NCBI GenBank assembly: GCA_036245805.1
Contig: BTRK01000002.1
Span: 30,447,151 to 30,511,150, forward strand
Source: Pristionchus mayeri
Taxonomy: Eukaryota > Nematoda > Chromadorea > Rhabditida > Neodiplogasteridae
Reading direction: 5' to 3'
Length of the DNA: 64,000 bases
Shown: one piece after another, positions 57,809 to 64,000 of the stretch
Layout: every line of letters begins with the position of its first letter
Numbering within the stretch: position 1 is the stretch's first letter
Notes under the pieces: generated by a model
Told to the model about the DNA's origin: nothing
Seen by the model: the letters and a program-made list of their open reading frames with translations, nothing else
Databases searched by the model: none
Translations under genes and position numbers: made by a program

Positions 57809-59803
57809 GAGGCAAATCGCGAGAGAATCGACCATTTTAGGTGGGTTAGCGGCGGTAGGATTCAAGTTTATCTTATCCCGCTATAATTTTATTAGTAAGT
57901 ATTTCAAATGATGCTCTTTCAAACTGCGTCGTCAGAATTTTGATATCGGTCGTAATCTTCGAGATTTTGAAGGCCAAACTTGGTACTATCACTTTTCGAC
58001 ATTCAAATCGGGGCCACTTAAATGATCATAACTTCGTTTAAAATGAAGATAGAAGGTCGTTCTTTTTTTAGAAAGAAAGCTACCATCATGATCTACAACC
58101 TTATCTAGACGACATCATTCCTGGTCTTCATCATGGTGCAGAGCGGTCGGGCGGACCAAAAATGACATAACTTTGGAAATCGGAAAAACGTTTTGGGTTA
58201 TCATATTTAAGTTTAAGTTCATACATGGAACTGACTTCACGCCAAAAATTAGGGCAATCTGGATATAGACAAAAAAAAAGGTCTCACTTTTGTGCGGCGA
58301 CCCCAAAATGAGTTCTGGAAAAGAGTACTTCCCTATCTTCAATTGGCCTGATTTGGGTCAAAATCATTCAAAAACAACCAAAACAACATTCTAAGTATCT
58401 ACCCCCCATGTTGTAGCTCTTCCATTGGTCATAAATGGCCACATGACCGAAAATTTGAAATTCTATATTTTGACCAATTTCAACATGCGGGATGGATTCA
58501 AATGCACTAAATGTGTTTCAAATAATGTATATACATCCCTCGAAACAGCTCAAAGAAAAAGGGCTACTGAAAAGAGGAAATTTCGCCTGAAGAATCCAAG
58601 GAAACACGCAAAACTGTGACTACGGTAAAAATAGGGATAGAGACTCGGCTTTTGGTTAGAAATGTAGAGCACGATGAGCTAAACATTTCATCTGCTGAAA
58701 GTGAGCCTCTATCTTTACGTTGAAGCATGCTACAGAGCCTGGAAATTGGCCAGAAACGACGGGAAACGGGCCGAGGGGAGCGCTAAATAGAGGGGAGGGA
58801 GAGGGAGGTCAGGCGGCGAGAGCGCCAGACGGTTAGAGCATGCGCTCTCTGGGGATTCTAGCCAATTTCTGACCAACTTCCAGGCTCTGTAGCATGCTTC
58901 AACGTAAAGATAGAGACTCACTTTCAACAGATGAAATGTTTAGCTTCTCGTGCTCTACATTTCTAACCAAAAGCCGAGTCTCTATCCCTATTTTTACCGT
59001 AGTCACAGTTTTGCGTGTTTCCTTGGATTCTTCAGGTGAAATTTCCTCATTTCAGTAGTCCTTTTTCTTTGAGCTGTTTCGAGGGATGTATTTACATTTT
59101 TTGAAACCCATTTAGTGCATTTGGGTCCATCCCGCATGTTGAAATTGGTCAAAATATAGAATTTCAAATTTTCGGTCATGTGGCCATTTATGACCAATGG
59201 AAGAGCTACAACATGGGGGGTAGATACTTAGAATGTTGTTTTGGTTGTTTTTGAATGATTTTGAGCCCAAATCAGGCCAATTGAAGATAGGGAAGTACTC
59301 TTTTCCAGAACTCATTTTGGGGTCGCCGCACAAAAGTGAGACCTTTTTTTTGTCTATATCCAGATTGCCCTAATTTTTGGCGTGAAGTTAGTTCCATGTA
59401 TGAACTTAAACTTAAACATGATAACCCAAAACGTTTTTCCGATTTCCAAAGTTACGTCATTTTTGGTCCGCCCGACCGCCCTGCACCATGATGAAGACCA
59501 GGAATGATGTCGTCTAGATAAGGTTGTAGATCATGGCGGTAGCTTTCTTTCTAAAAAAAGAACGACCTTCTATCTTCATTTTAAACGAAGTTATGATCAT
59601 TTAAGTGGCCCCGATTTGAATGTCGAAAAGTGATAGTACCAAGTTTGGCCTTCTGAATCTCGAAGATGACGACCGATATCAAAATTCTGACGACGCAGTT
59701 TGAAAGAGCATCATTTGAAAAACTTATACTTGAATTTGTTGCCAGATAGGATACATTTTTTTCCTACCGCCGCGGCGTGGTCGATTCTCTCGCGATTCCT
59801 CTC
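57809..59803. mobile_element. Foldback element, 2 kb, ATAT duplication
   Basis: The ends begin GAG and contain AATCGCGAGAGAATCGACC. ATAT flanks at 57805-57808 and 59804-59807. The arms are highly similar, centred near 58806, and contain CTACCATCATG and TTTCCGATTTCCAAA words shared with 6960-8516. Confidence 0.9.
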
Positions 59804-60187
59804 ATATACACTCTCTTGCCGATCTATAGAGTTTGTGAACAGAAGAGACGACGCCCGTTTCTCGCATCCTAGCAGTGAGCTAGCGAAGAGAGGGTTAGTT
59901 CTTGCTAACCTTCATCAATGAAAACAGACCTTTGAAGAATATAATTAACCAAATATATTAATTTTCAATAATCCGCCCAGAGTCATCTCACAAAACGCCC
60001 TTTGTAGTTTGTGTGCCGTCTGTTTCCATTTGCATCATTGATCATCTGTACAATGTGTTAGTAACATTTCCAGAAATATACATGACGCGAATGACTGATA
60101 CACAACACATTATTCAAAAAGCGATACATTGCAAATTGGAAAAATGCGATACTACTATTGTGAAAATAAACAGCAACTGATAGTTAC
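59804..60187. other. Intergenic
   Basis: AT-rich with no element ends. A short acceptor (TTGTACAG near 60050, minus) could serve a terminal exon of the gene at 60188-60430. Confidence 0.35.
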
Positions 60188-60430
60188 AATCATGAAATGC
60201 AGAATCATGGGATTGAGAAAAATCATTTGCTAGTTCACTGTTCATCATCATTCGATTCTTCATCTGTCGTCCAAGCTCAATGATCGCTTCCACTCTCATT
60301 CGAAATAATTTTTTTCTGCATTTTCTTTCCAATCCTTCATTTACTTTGTCACAAACTTGTGAACGGATCTCTGCAATATGCAATTATGCAATATGTAATT
60401 ACCTCGCAATTTTTGCCTTTCGATTTCCCT
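60188..60430 (-). CDS. Helical, charged exon pair, unknown gene
   Basis: The exon 60430-60403 (EIERQKLR) and exon 60370-60188 (IRSQVCDKVNEGLERKCRKK, VEAIIELGRQMKNRMMMNSE, NDFSQSHDSAFHD) are joined if a 32-bp intron (60402-60371, GTAATTAC...TTGCAG) is removed. The frame continues exactly. The next donor is GTAACT at 60187. The product is strongly helical, coiled-coil-like, with Lys/Arg/Glu runs. A Helitron sits ten bases upstream. It may belong to a minus-strand gene disrupted by that insertion. No family was recognised. Confidence 0.4.
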
Positions 60431-60439
60431 ATATATTTA

Positions 60440-60624
60440 CTAGTCCGGCTGCCCCCCCCCCCGCCTTCGGCGGGGGCCCCGTCCTAGCGGAGTAGGTTTC
60501 GCAATCACTCGTTTCGCAACTTGTTGACGCGAGATCTCTCTCCCTCCACATTTCGTAATCGTTTCGCAACTGTTTCGCAATCCGAACAGACGTACGGACA
60601 CAGCGCTTTATATATAGGTATAGA
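60440..60624 (-). mobile_element. Complete small Helitron (185 bp)
   Basis: On the minus strand: A | TCTATACCTATATATAAAGC at the 5' end, a GC hairpin (CCCCCGCC GAA GGCGGGGG) and CTAG | T at the 3' end. TC...CTAG with insertion between A and T and no target duplication is the Helitron signature. Confidence 0.85.
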
Positions 60625-60699
60625 TATATTTGTCCGTATTGGTAAAAATGCAAGCCGAATCGAATGAAAATCAAATTAGATTGTAATGTGAAGTAAAAT

Positions 60700-61050
60700 T
60701 TTTCAGGGCGACAATTCTAAGAGAAATTTTAGAGTCCAAACGGCCACAACTTTTTTCATATATGAGCTAGCCCTTCACTTCCAACAGGAAAAATGCATAT
60801 CCCGCCGAGTTCTTTCAGAATAACTATATATATATATATATAGGGTTTGGACCAGCCGTTCACGATTTACAAAAAACCGACCTCACCGTTGAGGCGCGCT
60901 TCAGGGAATCAGAGGTCAACGACACGGCTTTCTAAGGGTCGATTTTCGTGATCTACGTGAAAAAGTACACATAGGGAGACATTTTTATTTTTTCGTTGTA
61001 CGGACCCTGTAGGGAGTACCTCGACTCTCTCAGAGATCCTCTGATAAGTT
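60700..61050. mobile_element. Solo arm of the 53190-54607 foldback family
   Basis: GAGCTAGCCCTTCACTTCC through TACGTGAAAAAGTACACATA follows the right arm of 53190-54607 with about 80 percent identity. A (TA)n run lies at 60826-60841. Confidence 0.7.
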
Positions 61051-61176
61051 CGTCAGATTCCCCGATGAATTACCTACAGGGTGAGCTATAATTACATAGA
61101 CTGATTTCATTATTATGTGACCCGGCCGCCGAATCGATATGCAGGAACCCTATAGCATCATAATGGCGAGTGACCA

Positions 61177-61968
61177 TTGGTCTCTCACTATTCAAGGTCT
61201 CGTGTAAGTAGATCAGGTTTTTTAGTAATGACGATGGCTGGTATTCTCCAACCCTCATTCTCAGTAACAAGTATGTATCACAAGTCGGTGACATCGACGC
61301 TGATCGACTCGGCGTTCACAAGTCGACTGCTTATCGTCATAATGCACCAGCAGCTTGGTACTGATAAGGGCTGTCCGGACATACAGAGATCTGGGTCTGT
61401 TTCCACCACGAGGCACCGAGTGCGCATCCGAAAGATGGTGCTTCGAAAGCGTACTCAGGTCGTCAAGAGTTTTGAAATATCGAACACATCCATTTCTCGT
61501 TTTCTCAAGTCCCGGCTAACTCTTCGTACAGTTCATGGCAAGTTCATGATCGTTTTTGCCACTCCGGGAGCCAAGAACAATAAGGAGTATTACATGATGC
61601 ACATCCAGGAAGACGCGCTAACACTACGAACTCAATCCAACTTCGACCAGGAACACTGGTCGTTTCAGCAACAATCAACTATATTCAGAAGGCAAATTCG
61701 TTGCCGGACACCCATGCACCCGGCCAAACCACTCTGACTGGCTGACCCCCGTATTCCCCCGATCTCAACGCCTCGACTTCAGTATTTGGCGGTGTGGTAG
61801 TCCAAGATGTCCTCTAACAAGAACTCAGCACTAATCTCCCTCAAGGCTGCTCTTCTGAAAGCACGAGTCGAAATCGATGAAACTTTCAAGCGGGAATCGA
61901 CAGGTGGATCTGAGAAGACACTCATGACCTGTCTCAGAGCAAATGGAGGCCTCATCAAACGTAGATAG
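61177..61968 (+). pseudogene. Decayed Tc1/mariner-class transposase
   Basis: The plus strand shows an N-terminal helix-turn-helix part (IRKMVLRKRTQVVKSFEISN, TSISRFLKSRL) and, after frame changes, LDFSIW around 61780, then SLKAALLKARVEIDETFKRE and MTCLRANGGLIKRR to a TAG at 61966-61968. The LDFSIW block follows the third catalytic residue in this superfamily. Several frameshifts make it inactive. Confidence 0.7.
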
Positions 61969-62289
61969 TTCGATTCATTTCAAATCAAATTGTAAGGATC
62001 CTTGTCTTCATTTTTCATCTGAGGCGTCTAGGTAGATCTTTGTATTATTTCTTCGCTCCATTCCTCATCTTAAATTTCGGAATCGCTGCCATCAGCTGTA
62101 AATCATAATCAGTTCTTTGTGATTCAGAATTGTAATTGAGATTGCCAAGCGTAGTAAATTGCGATCAGTATATACAGTAGTGCTCAAAAGTATTGAAACG
62201 ATTTGAATTTTTCATATAACTTTTTCTACCGTTGACTTAGCAAGTTCGATGTTGGGGCGCTATATACCAAACCAATAGAAGAATACGAT
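61969..62289. other. Intergenic with an orphan mariner end
   Basis: CAGTAGTGCTCAAAAGTATT at about 62175, after TATA, looks like the left end of another Tc1/mariner element. The partner was not found. Confidence 0.4.
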
Positions 62290-62975
62290 GCGAGTATTGC
62301 GTCATCACGTGCCTCATAACTAATTGCGTAGTGATGACGCAATCGAATTTCACTTTTTCAAACAGGCTTTATTCTTACATAGATTTTTTCCTACTCGCCA
62401 CACTTTCTGTGGTTGGAGTCATGCCCGAGGCCTACCCAGAAAAAAAGTATGAGGTTGCTGCGCGACGGTTTGTTTGCTGCAGCCTTGCTGCAAAAAGGGG
62501 TCTGAAATTCAGATCTCGGCTTCTAGACCAGCTAGAGACTCATGCAAAGCACCAAAATGATCCTCATCGCGATCCCAGGTGATCCTGTGAATATGGAAAG
62601 GATATTCCAAAATTTGCCCTCAGGGCATGGAAAATCATTTTTTCACATGACCACTTTTTGGAGATTCATAACTACGTAGGAACTGTATATAAAAATCTGG
62701 TTTTTGCTTAGTCATATTCATTATGTTGTATATATATGGTTCTCTACTTTTTAGATTGTTTGAATCTCTTTCCTGCCTTCGGCGATCGTTTATCGAAGGT
62801 GCACCGTGGTCCTGATTGCATGACCCTTCGATCACAAGTTTGCGGGAGAGTTAAGGAAAACTTTTGTTATTGTGTGTACAAGTCCAACTTGTCCTGGGGA
62901 ACTGATCCCCAACTTTTTTTAAATGTTTGAACAACTCTGGGCACAGTTGGAGATAGAGCGCAGACGAAAATAGCG
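62290..62975. mobile_element. One-armed relative of the 1948-3997 foldback
   Basis: GCGTAGTGATGACGCAATCG, TCTTACATAGATTTTTTCC, TTTGCCCTCAGGGCATGG and TTTGCTTAGTCAT follow the left arm of 1948-3997 in order, with about 75-80 percent identity. It ends near AGCGGGCC at 62980. Confidence 0.75.
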
Positions 62976-64000
62976 GGCCGGCCACGAATGCAGCAGTAAT
63001 GCGATTAGAGCGTTCATCAGTCGAATTGAATTAGACAACTGAAATGTAATACAGCAAATCGAAATAAATAAATTGAATGTTAGGTGATTTGATAAATCAC
63101 CATGACAATCAAGAGCGTATATCGACCAAAGATGCAATTGATCGAATGAGGGAAATGAGTGTGCAACGTGTCCACTTTCTCATCTGCATCGCTCTTCTCT
63201 CACCGTGCTCTCATTTTATCTTCACTCTCTCTTCTCGCCGATTTTTTGTCGCGTGAACACAACTCTTTTTTTCCATCTCATTGGCTTCATTTAGTATAAT
63301 ATCAAAATAAGACATCTGCGTTTTCACAAATCGACGACGGCCAACTGATTTTTTTTTCAGATTATTATTATCATGATCGGCATCTGCTTATCTTCGGGCA
63401 AGGTACAGCGGCGGGTTGTTGTAATTTGTCTAAATTCCATCATCCGCTTTTAATTATTTGCCTTTCAAGTAGAGGGCCTGTTTCACAGGTTGTCAGCGAT
63501 TGGGCATTTATTTATCGGTTGGGTCAAAAAGCAAGCTACGTCGGCGTTTTGTTCTAATTTGGTCTCCTTACTTCTTCATGTCCAGGTTAAGATTTCCCCG
63601 TGCAGGGTCCACGCAAGCAACAAATCAAATACTTCGAGAATTTCGTACTTTAATTTGGAAAGAAACTTCCTCTCGTCCAAATAGGGCAACGATGGTCTTG
63701 TTTGTGTGTGCCTTTGGTCTTTCAATTTCATTCTGACCATGCATTTCACATTTTGCCATGTCCAATCGCATTAAAAATTGATACAAATTTATTCAATTTA
63801 GCCCTTGCCAATGTAAAAATAACTTCTCCATGTGAAGAAGTTGCATTAATCATTCAAATTTCGGTAGCACATTCGTTTCCATCGTAGGCAGCCCTATCCG
63901 CATGGCGTGTCATTCGTATTTCCAATATCAATATCATTATCCTTCTTTGTTATCGTAGATTACCCATTTCTCTGCAAAGAATTGAATGGAAACGGCGGTT
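62976..64000. other. Possible gene 5' region, unresolved
   Basis: Acceptor-like sites occur at 63352 (TTTTTTTTCAG), 63489 and 63958. A plus frame 63578-63736 reads ILREFRTLIWKE then FVCAFGLSISF, faintly like the N-terminus of ABCA transporters. A segment at the window end (YPFLCKELNGNGG) may be an exon. The evidence is too weak for a gene call. Confidence 0.25.

Overview
The window looks like a repeat-saturated stretch of a rhabditid nematode genome, most likely Caenorhabditis or a close relative. Reasons: AT-rich DNA, short introns with TTTCAG-type acceptors and GTAAGT/GTGAGT donors, F-box gene relics, intact Arg(TCT) and Lys(CTT) tRNAs, mariner-type ends (TA + TYAGGTTG), small Helitrons ending CTAG, LINE relics, and above all many palindromic foldback elements. 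The species cannot be fixed by eye. Very little is ordinary protein-coding gene, and most long reading frames here are accidental frames inside repeats.

Layout. 0.35-0.66 kb: array of hairpins with a constant GTGGC loop. 1.25-4 kb: TTAA MITE with a tRNA relic, then a 2 kb foldback with an internal tandem duplication. 4-10 kb: gene relics, a SINE copy, and a LINE split by a TTAA foldback and a Helitron. 9.9-14 kb: two more copies of the same tRNA-derived SINE, an F-box relic, a foldback. 14.9-18.5 kb: 27-unit satellite carrying TGACGTCA with a 1217-bp higher-order repeat. 19.2-24.6 kb: a small two-exon gene, three mariner-type elements, an F-box pseudogene. 26-35.2 kb: foldbacks and a 6.2 kb near-perfect palindrome whose arms hold spliced 3' ends of two unrecognised genes. 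35-37.7 kb: LINE endonuclease relic with an 8-bp-TSD MITE. 37.9-40.7 kb: duplicated Arg-Lys tRNA pair, one Lys copy split by a foldback at TTAA in its anticodon loop. 42.1-42.6 kb: three-exon gene for a 67-residue secreted peptide precursor with a dibasic site and a two-cysteine C-terminal peptide. 45.1-47.7 kb: large foldback. 48.9-56.6 kb: kelch-repeat gene on the minus strand, its introns packed with elements, a GC-AG intron, and a 500-N gap. 57-63 kb: MITEs, a 2 kb ATAT-TSD foldback, a short exon pair, a Helitron and a decayed mariner transposase.

Relations. The protein genes share no visible pathway. What links the window is transposition: at least seven palindromic or MITE elements carry TTAA or ATAT target duplications, several contain tRNA-like pol III boxes, and others contain host exons. 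Three-exon and two-exon genes were assembled by hand from splice sites and frame continuity. No expression or database evidence was available.
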